From SZUA-36 sp963704855 (GTDB lineage Bacteria > Pseudomonadota > Gammaproteobacteria > Xanthomonadales > SZUA-36): 64,000 nucleotides of DNA. Below, one piece after another: positions 15,123-23,543 of the stretch. The notes beneath the pieces were generated by a model. That model did not search any database. It worked only from the letters and a program-made list of their open reading frames with translations, and was not told the DNA's origin. Location of the stretch: the NCBI GenBank assembly GCA_963704855.1, contig CAVPHY010000017.1, positions 1 to 64,000 on the forward strand. Direction: 5' to 3'. Made by a program: the position numbers and the translations under genes. The first letter of the stretch is position 1. The number at the start of each line of letters is the position of its first letter.

Positions 15123-17389
15123 GGGACTTCCTTTTCGGCTGGCAGGTTTGACTTAGTGGCGGAAAAATTCATGGCGGCGTCGAGCGCCTCCGTGAACAGG
15201 TCGACCTTGATCGGTTTCGTGAGGTAGTTGAAGAAACCGGCCTCCAGGCCGACCGCGATGTCGCGCGGCACCGCATTGGCGCTCAGCGCAATAATAGGGA
15301 TATGTGCCGTGACCGGGTCGGCCCGCAGGATTTTCATCGCCTCGACCCCGTTGATGCCGGGCAGGTGGATGTCCATCAGGATCACGTCGGGCAGGTGCGT
15401 GCGCGCGAACTCGATGCCCAGGCTGCCGTCGGCCGCACTCAGCATACGCAGCTCCGGGCGACGGGCAATCAGCTGCTCGACCAGTTCGAGGTTGGCGGGA
15501 TTGTCTTCTACGTAGAGTACCGTGCGACGGGGAGGGCCATCGGACATGGACTGCACCTCCGTCAAACTCAGCGCCTTGGTCCCGGAAAGCTCATCGTGTG
15601 CAAACTGCGGTGGGTTGTTCTGGGGCAACTCGATCCAGAACAATGTTCCCACCCCGACCGTGCTGTCCACTCCGACCTGTCCACCCATACGTTCCACCAG
15701 TTGCTTGGTCACGACCAGGCCAATGCCGGTGCCTTCCTCCCGGCTGGATTCCTTGCCAAGCCGGTTGAACGGCTGGAAAAGCTGCCCGAGAAGGTCAGGA
15801 GTCATGCCCTCGCCGGTGTCCCGAACGCTGATACGGACCGAGTCCGGCGGCCACAACTTGCACTCCACGGTGACGATGCCGCCAGGCCGGTTGTACTTGA
15901 TCGCGTTCGAAAGCAGGTTGATGAGAGATTGCTTGAGCCGGGTCCGGTCGGCTTTCACAAACAGCGGCCGAGCCAGTTGCGGAAATGTCATGGTGATGCC
16001 GCGTTGGTTCGCCTGCGGTTCCATCATGGACCTGCATTCAGTCAGGACTTCCGCCAGCGCGACCGGTTCTGTGGAGATGGCTGTCTTGCCCGATTCGATC
16101 AGCGCGAGGTCCAGGATTTCATTGATCAACTCCAGCAGGTACCAGCCGGCCTTGAGAATCTGTTCCAGATTGCCCTGCTGCACCGGAGTCGGCACCGGTT
16201 TGCCCGATGCCATCAGCTGGGCAAAGCCCAGGATGGCGTTGAGCGGTGTACGAAGCTCATGGCTCATGCTGGAGAGGAAGTCCGATTTCGCAACATTGGC
16301 CTTGTCGGCCACGGCACGGGCACGTTCCAGTTCGGTGTTCTGGTCCCGCAAGACCTGCTCCAGCCGCACCCGCTCCGCTTCGACCTGCCGGCGCGCGGTG
16401 TTGTCAGTGCCGATCAGGAGATAACCGATGATGGTGCTCTTGTCGTCACGCAAGGCGGTTACGGACACGACCGCCGGGAAGCGACTGCCGTCCTTGCGGA
16501 TATAAGTCAGCTCGTAAATGTCCTCGATGCCGCGCGACGCCTTGAACACCAACGCCTCGAAGCCCGGCATGATCCGGGTGTCAAGCTCGGTGCTCAGGGC
16601 GTGGGCCCGTGCGATCAACTCCTGCGGATCTGAAATGTCTGCCGGCGTGATCCTGTTCATCACTTCCGCCGCCGTGTAACCCAGCATGCGTTCAGCACCA
16701 ACGTTGAAGATCTGGATCACGCCATGGGCGTCAGTGGCAATGCTTGAGAAGTTGGCGCTGTTGAAAATCGCGCTCTGCAAAGTGCCTGAGGCCAGCAAGG
16801 TGTCTTCAGCCCGCTTGCGCGCGTCGACGTCGGTGATCACGATACGCAATATAGGCACGCCTTCATCGTGTGCATTTGAGGCTGCCAGATGTACCCAGAA
16901 CAGCGTGCCATCGCTCTTGCGCATGCGTAATTCGCCGGCCTGCGGCGTCTCGTCAAGGGTGATCTCCCGGATCATCTCGTGGTAGATGTTGGCGTCTTTC
17001 TCGAAGACAAAGCGCTCAACCGGTTGCCCAAGCAGCGTGCTGCGGGCCAGCCCCAACAGGTTGGCGCAGGTGAGGTTAGCCTCCTTGATCAGCCCGTCCG
17101 TGCTCAGCGTGCAGTAGCCCAGCGGGGCCAGTTCGTACAGGGTGGAATAGCGAGCACTCGCCAGCTCCAGTTCCGCCATCAGATCCCGTGTCTCGTTCTC
17201 CATCTGGTTTATGACACGCCGCTGCATTTGCTGATAGAGGAAATAGGCGAACACCAGTGTCAGCAGCACGGTCAAAACGCTGGCGGCATCCCCTATCTGG
17301 CTGAAAGACCGGAGCGAGATCGTCACTCCCATTGCAACCAGCAGCGCTGTAGCGACAATCCAGGATAACAGCTTGCGGGAGGTTTTCAC
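15119..17389 (-). CDS. Hybrid sensor histidine kinase (2 TM, PAS-PAS-HK-REC)
   Basis: With the GTG at 17389 the protein has 756 residues: two membrane helices (LLSWIVATALLVAMGVTISL and SVLTVLLTLVFAYFLY), two PAS domains (about 80-200 and 210-340), a HisKA domain with H-box SHELRTPLNAILGF, an HATPase domain (N box NLLSNAIKYN, G box DTGEGMTPDLL and GTGIGLVVTK), and a C-terminal receiver with Asp in VILMDIHLPGING. The frame is open to 17602, but the extra residues lack homology features, so the start is uncertain. The conserved His can phosphorylate the internal receiver and, by phosphorelay, the adjacent response regulator. Dyad motif copy 9 lies about 240 bp upstream. Confidence 0.85.
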   Translation of the reverse strand: MKTSRKLLSWIVATALLVAMGVTISLRSFSQIGDAASVLTVLLTLVFAYFLYQQMQRRVINQMENETRDLMAELELASARYSTLYELAPLGYCTLSTDGLIKEANLTCANLLGLARSTLLGQPVERFVFEKDANIYHEMIREITLDETPQAGELRMRKSDGTLFWVHLAASNAHDEGVPILRIVITDVDARKRAEDTLLASGTLQSAIFNSANFSSIATDAHGVIQIFNVGAERMLGYTAAEVMNRITPADISDPQELIARAHALSTELDTRIMPGFEALVFKASRGIEDIYELTYIRKDGSRFPAVVSVTALRDDKSTIIGYLLIGTDNTARRQVEAERVRLEQVLRDQNTELERARAVADKANVAKSDFLSSMSHELRTPLNAILGFAQLMASGKPVPTPVQQGNLEQILKAGWYLLELINEILDLALIESGKTAISTEPVALAEVLTECRSMMEPQANQRGITMTFPQLARPLFVKADRTRLKQSLINLLSNAIKYNRPGGIVTVECKLWPPDSVRISVRDTGEGMTPDLLGQLFQPFNRLGKESSREEGTGIGLVVTKQLVERMGGQVGVDSTVGVGTLFWIELPQNNPPQFAHDELSGTKALSLTEVQSMSDGPPRRTVLYVEDNPANLELVEQLIARRPELRMLSAADGSLGIEFARTHLPDVILMDIHLPGINGVEAMKILRADPVTAHIPIIALSANAVPRDIAVGLEAGFFNYLTKPIKVDLFTEALDAAMNFSATKSNLPAEKEVP

Positions 17390-17627
17390 GAGAAAGCCAC
17401 ACCATGATCGACGCCGAAAGATTGCCGGAAGTCCGGTTTGTGCGGCGCGCCCGGGGCGTTGAGTGTGGGGCTGATCAACATGGGCAAGCTCCGTGAAAAC
17501 GTCGGTGGATCCGGGAGGCCGGTTGCGCAGGACGGACGCGCAACAAGGAAAGCGGTCTGTACAGTCTAGCAGGGCTTTTCGGGTGCCCGCCTGAAGTTGC
17601 AAGTATCTGGGGCTTCAGGGCGTGCGT

Positions 17628-17646
17628 CTGTACGCTGACGCACAGT
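17628..17646. promoter_or_regulatory. Stress-regulon dyad motif, copy 9
   Basis: CTGTACGCTGACGCACAGT sits between the divergent kinase operon and the OmpA-like lipoprotein gene, 66 bp before the latter. The outer bases (CTGT...ACAG) make it one of the most symmetric copies. Confidence 0.55.
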
Positions 17647-17712
17647 AGAATCTGGTATGCTGATTTACTATCTCCTGCCTGGATATGCCAGCCCTCAAAC
17701 AAGGATTCCTGA

Positions 17713-18387
17713 ATGAGCTTCATCAAACCGTTTTTCGTCATTATTGTTGCCAGTACTGTGGGCCTGAGTGCCTGCACGACGCTTGACCCGTATACCCGCG
17801 AAGAAAAGACCAGCAACGCTGCCAAAGGCGCTGCAATCGGTGCTGCAGTTGGGGTCGCGGCAGGGCTTATAACCGGAGATGATTCAAAAGAACGCAAGAA
17901 GCGCGCCCTGATATATGGTGGAGCAGGCGCCATTGCCGGCGGCGGTGTAGGCGTTTACATGGATAAGCAGGAGATGAAATTACGCCAAACGCTGGAAAAC
18001 ACCGGTGTCAGCATTGTCAGGGTGGGCGACAACATCACCTTGGTCATGCCCGGTAGTATCACCTTTGGCGTGGACAGCTCGGACATTAATTCCGGTTTTT
18101 ATGAAGTCCTCGATTCAGTCGCCCTGGTATTGATCGAATACAAGAAAACCCTGGTAGAGGTCGCGGGCCATACAGACAGCACTGGTTCGGAAGGACACAA
18201 CCAATCCCTGTCCGAGCGCAGGGCGGCCAGTGTTGCAAAATACCTGGTAAGCAGGTCTGTTTTGGCTGATCGCCTGATTACCGTTGGGGCAGGCGAAAGA
18301 TACCCGGTGGCGAGCAATGAAACCAAGGAAGGCCGGCAGTTAAACCGGCGTGTTGAAATCAACATCGTACCGCTGACGGAGCCCTGA
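17713..18387 (+). CDS. YiaD-type OmpA lipoprotein with glycine zipper
   Basis: A 224-residue lipoprotein (lipobox LSAC, Cys about residue 21). A glycine-zipper segment (GAAIGAAVGVAAGLITGDD, then YGGAGAIAGGGVGVYMD) follows at about 37-85, and an OmpA-like peptidoglycan-binding domain at about 105-220 (GHTDSTGSEGHNQSLSERRA, closing LNRRVEIN). It resembles YiaD. It would link the outer membrane to peptidoglycan. It has a dyad motif upstream and ends one base before the converging minus-strand gene, with no space for a terminator. Confidence 0.9.
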   Translation: MSFIKPFFVIIVASTVGLSACTTLDPYTREEKTSNAAKGAAIGAAVGVAAGLITGDDSKERKKRALIYGGAGAIAGGGVGVYMDKQEMKLRQTLENTGVSIVRVGDNITLVMPGSITFGVDSSDINSGFYEVLDSVALVLIEYKKTLVEVAGHTDSTGSEGHNQSLSERRAASVAKYLVSRSVLADRLITVGAGERYPVASNETKEGRQLNRRVEINIVPLTEP

Positions 18388-19278
18388 TCAGAAATTCGTG
18401 TACACGACCGAGGACCCAAGATTCTGGTTTTCCGCCAGGCGTTGGCTTTCGCCGCTTTGAATGTTATGCACCCATATCGCGGATTGATCCTGACCTCCGA
18501 ATACACTGTTCCAACGCTCCTTGAGGACCAGGGCGCTTTGTCCACTGATATAGGCCAGCACATCAAAGTGCTTGCCCTCAGGCAGCGCCAGGCTGCCGGT
18601 TACATCACCATCCAGGTTCGTGAGTACGAAACGCGCAACCGGCGATTGGTCCGAGCGCTCTTTGCAGGCCAGTTGTTCGAGGTCGCTGATCCAGACTGCC
18701 TGGTCCAGCCGGCAAATGCCGGATAGCTGATCCAGGGTTTGTAGTGTCCCCGTGATGACATTGTAGGAACGAATCAGCCATTCCCCTGCATCGCTGGTTT
18801 CGAACAGCACCGTATCGTCTGAGACTACCATCACCGTGGATAGCTGGTGTGACTTGTGGGTAAAAATAAGCTCGTTGTCGGAGTCACCGGCAAGCTCCAC
18901 GGCGAATAACCTCTCACCATCGTCGTAAACGACAACACCGGAGCCTTCAAGATAACGGGCAAAACCTCCGGAATACAAAGCGGCTGTTTGTCCGGTACTG
19001 ACGTCCACCCAGGAGATGCTCCGCACCACCTTGTTGTTGATCGACGCCGATTCGGCAATCAGTAGTCTGTTCTCCAGAAAGTTGCTGATGTCGACTATGG
19101 ATTTATCACCCAGGTTGGTGACCACCGACAGACTGCCATCCTTAAGACCAAACCGCATCAGGTAGTTCGACTTTGCGAAGTACAGGTACCCATGGTAGGC
19201 GGACTGATCTTCGGTGCTGCATGACAGCAGGGAAGGAGCCAGCAGGATGGGAAGAAGTATAAGCAAGATTCTGCGCAT
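18388..19278 (-). CDS. Lipoprotein with predicted beta-propeller repeats
   Basis: From the ATG at 19278 the product has 296 residues with a lipobox (LLSC, Cys about residue 19). The mature part is rich in short beta strands with repeated turn patterns (for example GYLYFAKSNYLMRFGLKDGS; VDVSTGQTAALYSGG; VLTNLDGDVTGSLALPEG), as in beta-propellers that read like periplasmic WD/TolB-type proteins. No enzyme motif is visible and the family was not recognised. The upstream TTG/ATG extension to 19401 was rejected because it would bury the signal peptide. Confidence 0.65.
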   Translation of the reverse strand: MRRILLILLPILLAPSLLSCSTEDQSAYHGYLYFAKSNYLMRFGLKDGSLSVVTNLGDKSIVDISNFLENRLLIAESASINNKVVRSISWVDVSTGQTAALYSGGFARYLEGSGVVVYDDGERLFAVELAGDSDNELIFTHKSHQLSTVMVVSDDTVLFETSDAGEWLIRSYNVITGTLQTLDQLSGICRLDQAVWISDLEQLACKERSDQSPVARFVLTNLDGDVTGSLALPEGKHFDVLAYISGQSALVLKERWNSVFGGQDQSAIWVHNIQSGESQRLAENQNLGSSVVYTNF

Positions 19279-19519
19279 AAATGTGAAACAAAGGCCTGTA
19301 TGAGAAAAGGGGTGGGAACCGTGGCAGGATACATTTTCCAGAACAGGAACACTAGGAGCCTGTCGGGTTTGACCGATCGTAGCGAGTGGAAGCCGATTCA
19401 CGGGAAGAGATGACCCCTCCGGAAAATGGCATTTGTGCTACAATCCGACTACCAAATTCAGAATAGGTAGCATGTATTCAGTAATCAAAACAATCAATTA
19501 CATATAGCAGGAGAGCATT

Positions 19520-21694
19520 GTGTTGTATGTCGCGTTATTTAGCCTCCACGGTTTGATCAGATCGAAAAATCTGGAACTTGGCCGGGATGCGGATACCGGT
19601 GGACAGACCCGTTATGTAGTAGAACTCGCCAATGCCCTTGCCAAGCAGAACACCATCGCGAAAGTCGAGTTGTTTACCCGCCTGATCGACGATCCTTCGG
19701 TAGACCCAGTGTATAAGCTGGCACAGGAACCCCTCGCCCATGAGAAGGCCACGATTGTCAGGCTACCTGCCGGGCCCGCAGAATATCTGGCGAAAGAAGA
19801 ACTCTGGGAATACCTGGACGAGTATGCCGACCGTGTTCTTGACTGGTTTAAAGAGCAAGGCAGGCAGCCGGACTTGCTACATTCCCACTATGCCGATGCG
19901 GGTTATGTTGTTTCGCGCCTGGCCAATCAAACGGGTATTCCGATGGTCCATACCGGGCATTCCCTTGGCCGCGATAAGCTCAAACGCCTGACCTCGGCAG
20001 GTCTTTCAAGATCAGACATCGAAAATCGTTACAATATTTCACAGCGCATTGAGGCCGAGGAAATCGCACTCGCAAATGCGGACCTGGTGATCACAAGCAC
20101 CACAAATGAGCGCGAAGACCAATACGAACTTTACGACTACTACAACCCGGCGACGATGCGCGTAATCCCTCCGGGCGTCGACCTGGATCTATTCACCACG
20201 CTCCCCGGCCTTTCCAAACAGTCAAATTCTGAGGAAGCGGGTGACCCGGGACTTTCTGATGATCTCCACTCGAAAATCACAAGGTACCTGGTTAATCCGG
20301 ACAAGCCGGTTATCCTCGCACTCGCGCGCGCCGATCAACGCAAGAACAGTCGCAGCCTGGTTATTGCGTTTGGCGAGAACAAAGCGTTGAGAGACCGGGC
20401 AAACCTGGTTTTGATTCTTGGTAATCGCACTGACATCAGCGACCTTAACGATGGCGCGCGTGATGTATTTACCGAACTGTTAGTGCTTATTGATAAGTAC
20501 GACCTGTATGGTCAAGTCAGTTTACCCAAGCATCACAGTGCGCAGGAAGTTCCAGACATTTACCGTTTGGCCGCCACCAGCAAAGGGGTTTTTGTCAACC
20601 CTGCCCTGACGGAGCCATTCGGACTTACCTTGCTCGAGGCAGCCGCCAGCGGTGTACCGATTGTTGCGACCAACAATGGCGGTCCGGTAGATATAATCAA
20701 AAATTGTCACAACGGCATACTCGTTGATCCGCTAAACACCGATGAGATCGGCAAAGCGCTGCTCTCGGTTATCAGCGATCCGGTTAAATGGCATGAATAC
20801 AGCACGGCGGGTTTAGCCGGTGTTAAGGCTCATTACTCCTGGGACGCACACGCCCACAGCTACCTCCGGGAAATTGACAAGTTGGTGCGTAAAGACAACT
20901 CGATAGATAGCGCAGCCTTACCCGACCGAAAAATCTACAAAAGCTTCGCGGGTGCAATTTTTACCGGTTTCGACCAGAACCTCGCCGGTGACAAAGCCAG
21001 CCTTGTCGAACTCACGCAAATTATCAAGGCGCATCGCAAGCACCTGGGGTTCGGTATCGCCACCGGCCGGACCCGTGATTCAATTCTGGCCGAAATCAGA
21101 AAAAACAATGTTCCCTACCCGGACTTTCTGATTGCGGGGCTGGGGTCGGAGATCTATTACACGAAAGACATTATTCTCGACCGCCAATGGATGAAGCACG
21201 TTGACCATTTATGGTCTCCCTCATCGATCCGGTCCCTGTTGAAAAATATGCCAGGTATTCGCCTCCAGGAGAGCGCGCATCAATGCCGTTTCAAGCTTTC
21301 TTACTATTACGATGGACGGGTATCGCCTTCACTGGACGAAATCAATGCCTGTCTGCGTCAAAACGATCAAGCGGTAAACGCCAGCCTTTCACTTGGGCAA
21401 TACCTGGATATAACGCCGCTGCGTGCGAGCAAGGGAAACGCGCTGCGCTATGTGGCGCGAAAGTGGGAAATCCCTTTTGAGAATATCCTGGTTGCAGGTG
21501 GCTCAGGTAACGATGAAGACATGATGCGGGGTGCGTCCCTGGCTGTGGTTGTCAAGAATCGTCACAGCGAAGAACTCAAGGATGTTTCAGAAGGCCAGAA
21601 TATCTATTTTTCGGATCAACCATTCAGTGCGGGCATCATTGAGGCCATAGAGCACTATGATTTTTTTGACCTGATTCAAAACGCAACGGCTTAA
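19520..21694 (+). CDS. sps: Sucrose-phosphate synthase
   Basis: A 724-residue GT-B glycosyltransferase (GT4) joining UDP-glucose and fructose-6-phosphate to sucrose-6-phosphate. Residues about 1-470 hold the catalytic part: the SPS opening LFSLHGLIRSKNLELGRDAD-TGGQTRYVVELA, the HSHYADAG and HTGHSLGRDK motifs, and the donor-site E-x7-E (EPFGLTLLEAAASGVP). Residues about 470-724 are a HAD-like, sucrose-phosphatase-like domain. Its first motif reads FTGFDQNL instead of DxDxT, so it is probably not catalytic. A GTG start follows a CAGGAGAG site. It heads the sucrose operon, with the next gene 40 bp on. Confidence 0.92.
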   Translation: MLYVALFSLHGLIRSKNLELGRDADTGGQTRYVVELANALAKQNTIAKVELFTRLIDDPSVDPVYKLAQEPLAHEKATIVRLPAGPAEYLAKEELWEYLDEYADRVLDWFKEQGRQPDLLHSHYADAGYVVSRLANQTGIPMVHTGHSLGRDKLKRLTSAGLSRSDIENRYNISQRIEAEEIALANADLVITSTTNEREDQYELYDYYNPATMRVIPPGVDLDLFTTLPGLSKQSNSEEAGDPGLSDDLHSKITRYLVNPDKPVILALARADQRKNSRSLVIAFGENKALRDRANLVLILGNRTDISDLNDGARDVFTELLVLIDKYDLYGQVSLPKHHSAQEVPDIYRLAATSKGVFVNPALTEPFGLTLLEAAASGVPIVATNNGGPVDIIKNCHNGILVDPLNTDEIGKALLSVISDPVKWHEYSTAGLAGVKAHYSWDAHAHSYLREIDKLVRKDNSIDSAALPDRKIYKSFAGAIFTGFDQNLAGDKASLVELTQIIKAHRKHLGFGIATGRTRDSILAEIRKNNVPYPDFLIAGLGSEIYYTKDIILDRQWMKHVDHLWSPSSIRSLLKNMPGIRLQESAHQCRFKLSYYYDGRVSPSLDEINACLRQNDQAVNASLSLGQYLDITPLRASKGNALRYVARKWEIPFENILVAGGSGNDEDMMRGASLAVVVKNRHSEELKDVSEGQNIYFSDQPFSAGIIEAIEHYDFFDLIQNATA

Positions 21695-21734
21695 GCTGAT
21701 TCTTAAACGCGAACGCCCAGCAAACATTACCAAA

Positions 21735-22571
21735 ATGACAAAATACCTGATTTGTACCGATCTCGACAGAACGCTTATTCCCAATGGGAGTGAGCAGGAG
21801 TCACCATTGGTACGAGAGCGCCTGGCCGGTATTTTTAAACGGCCCGATGTTCAGCTCGCCTATGTCTCCGGGCGGAGTTTGCAACTGGTCGAGGAGGGTA
21901 TCGCCGAATTCACCCTGGGTAGACCACACGCTGCTATCACTGATGTCGGTGCCAGCATCTATCACTCGACAGGTAAGGGTTGGATATTGGATAAACACTG
22001 GCACGATGAAATAGCGATAAACTGGCAAGGGAAAAGCTGGCGCGCACTTGTCGGTTTGCTGAAGAACGTGCGGGGTATCAGGCTGCAGGACGAGCAGATC
22101 AATCAAGTCTGCCCCTTCAAATTGAGCTATTTTACCGAGCCCGACCTGGACACCGTGAGACTACAAGAGGAAATTGAAAGCTTGCTTTTGCAGCACCGTT
22201 TTGAATCGCGGGCCATCTGGAGTTTTGATGAGAAGAAAAACCTCGGATTGCTGGATATCCTGCCGCTCGGGGCGTCGAAACTTCACGCCATAGAGTATCT
22301 GCTCCAATACGCGGATATTCCTCTTGAAAACTGCCTGTTCTGCGGCGACAGTGGCAATGACCTGGAAGCCCTTACAAGCGAAATCCCCTCCGTCCTGGTA
22401 GCCAATGCATCACCCGAAACCCGGCGACTGGCTACTCAAAACTCTAAACGACTAAACAATGAACACAGATTATTTCTTGCGCAATTCCAGTCAAATTCCG
22501 ATAACGGCAACTATGCCGGCGGTATTTTGCAGGGTATACAACATTTTTTCCCAGAGCTTTCCAGCACATGA
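21735..22571 (+). CDS. spp: Sucrose-6-phosphate phosphatase
   Basis: A 278-residue HAD-IIB hydrolase with intact catalytic motifs: CTDLDRTLIP (nucleophile Asp and acid/base Asp), a Ser/Thr in VSGRS, Lys in PLGASK, and FCGDSGNDLEAL. It resembles the C-terminal domain of the preceding synthase but is catalytically complete. It would dephosphorylate sucrose-6-phosphate to sucrose. Its place between sps and a fructokinase fits the sucrose clusters known from methanotrophs and other halotolerant bacteria. Confidence 0.88.
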   Translation: MTKYLICTDLDRTLIPNGSEQESPLVRERLAGIFKRPDVQLAYVSGRSLQLVEEGIAEFTLGRPHAAITDVGASIYHSTGKGWILDKHWHDEIAINWQGKSWRALVGLLKNVRGIRLQDEQINQVCPFKLSYFTEPDLDTVRLQEEIESLLLQHRFESRAIWSFDEKKNLGLLDILPLGASKLHAIEYLLQYADIPLENCLFCGDSGNDLEALTSEIPSVLVANASPETRRLATQNSKRLNNEHRLFLAQFQSNSDNGNYAGGILQGIQHFFPELSST

Positions 22572-22589
22572 TTCTCAGGAGTCGGTATT

Positions 22590-23471
22590 ATGAATGCGAT
22601 TATATTTGGTGAAATTCTGTACGATATTTTTCCGGATAATCATGCGGTTCCTGGCGGTGCCCCGTTCAATGTCGCATGGCATCTGAACGGCTTCGGAACA
22701 GCGGTGGAACTCGTATCCCGCGTTGGCAATGACACCAACGGACAAAAACTACGTCAATTGATGCGCTCCGCAGGCTTATCCGATAAAAGCTTGCAAACCG
22801 ACCCAAGCAGGCCGACCGGTTATGTCCAGGTCAGCCTCGAAAAAGGAGAACCATCCTATGTCATTGGTGAAGGGGTCGCCTACGATGCCATCGAACCAAC
22901 CGTTCTCGATGAACCGGGCGATATCCTGTATCACGGAACGCTGGCTTTGCGTTGCCCGAAATCAGCCGATGCACTGGAGCGCTTACGCAACCAGGCAGCA
23001 TGCGTATTCATGGACGTCAATCTCCGCAGTCCGTTCTGGAACAGGGAAACGACACTGCAACTGGCAAGTAAAAGCAATTGGCTAAAGATCAACGCGAACG
23101 AGTTCTCGATTCTCGCCGAATCACCCTACACACCAGAGACGGCAATGACATTGCTTGACGATTTGAACCTTGATGGCCTGCTGGTCACATTGGGCGCCGA
23201 AGGTGCCTGCGTCCACGCCTTTGACGCCGGCCAATGTGCGAGTGTTGTCGCCACGCCGCAAGAAGGTGTTCATGACACGGTAGGTGCCGGCGACGCCTTC
23301 AGCGCCGTTTTCATTTTTGGGCTCATGCATAACTGGCCAATGCAGGCCATCCTGGCTCGCGCTCATGCGTTCGCCTCAAGCATCATTTCAATCTCCGGGG
23401 CCATCAGCACCGATCCGGAGTTTTACAAGCCATTCAAGCAGGCATGGCGAACCGAGAATCATGACTCATGA
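22590..23471 (+). CDS. fruK: Fructokinase, PfkB family
   Basis: A 293-residue ribokinase/PfkB sugar kinase. The N-terminal motif GGAPFNVAWHLNGFG and C-terminal DTVGAGDAFSAVFIFG (anion hole and catalytic Asp) are both present. Length and the FGEILYDIFPD opening suit bacterial fructokinases, which phosphorylate fructose to fructose-6-phosphate. In this operon it would recycle fructose released by amylosucrase back to the sucrose synthesis pathway. A CAGGAG-type site precedes the ATG, 18 bp after spp. Confidence 0.85.
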   Translation: MNAIIFGEILYDIFPDNHAVPGGAPFNVAWHLNGFGTAVELVSRVGNDTNGQKLRQLMRSAGLSDKSLQTDPSRPTGYVQVSLEKGEPSYVIGEGVAYDAIEPTVLDEPGDILYHGTLALRCPKSADALERLRNQAACVFMDVNLRSPFWNRETTLQLASKSNWLKINANEFSILAESPYTPETAMTLLDDLNLDGLLVTLGAEGACVHAFDAGQCASVVATPQEGVHDTVGAGDAFSAVFIFGLMHNWPMQAILARAHAFASSIISISGAISTDPEFYKPFKQAWRTENHDS

Positions 23472-23543
23472 TTTTGATTAATCGAAAACCCGATGGCCCT
23501 GGATGCATATTCAGCGACGCCAACCGTGTGAGGCTGCCTGCCC

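Noticed and set aside
15302..16633. 443-residue plus-strand frame opposite the histidine kinase
   Set aside because: Shadow of the kinase gene, which has clear HisKA, HATPase and receiver motifs on the other strand.
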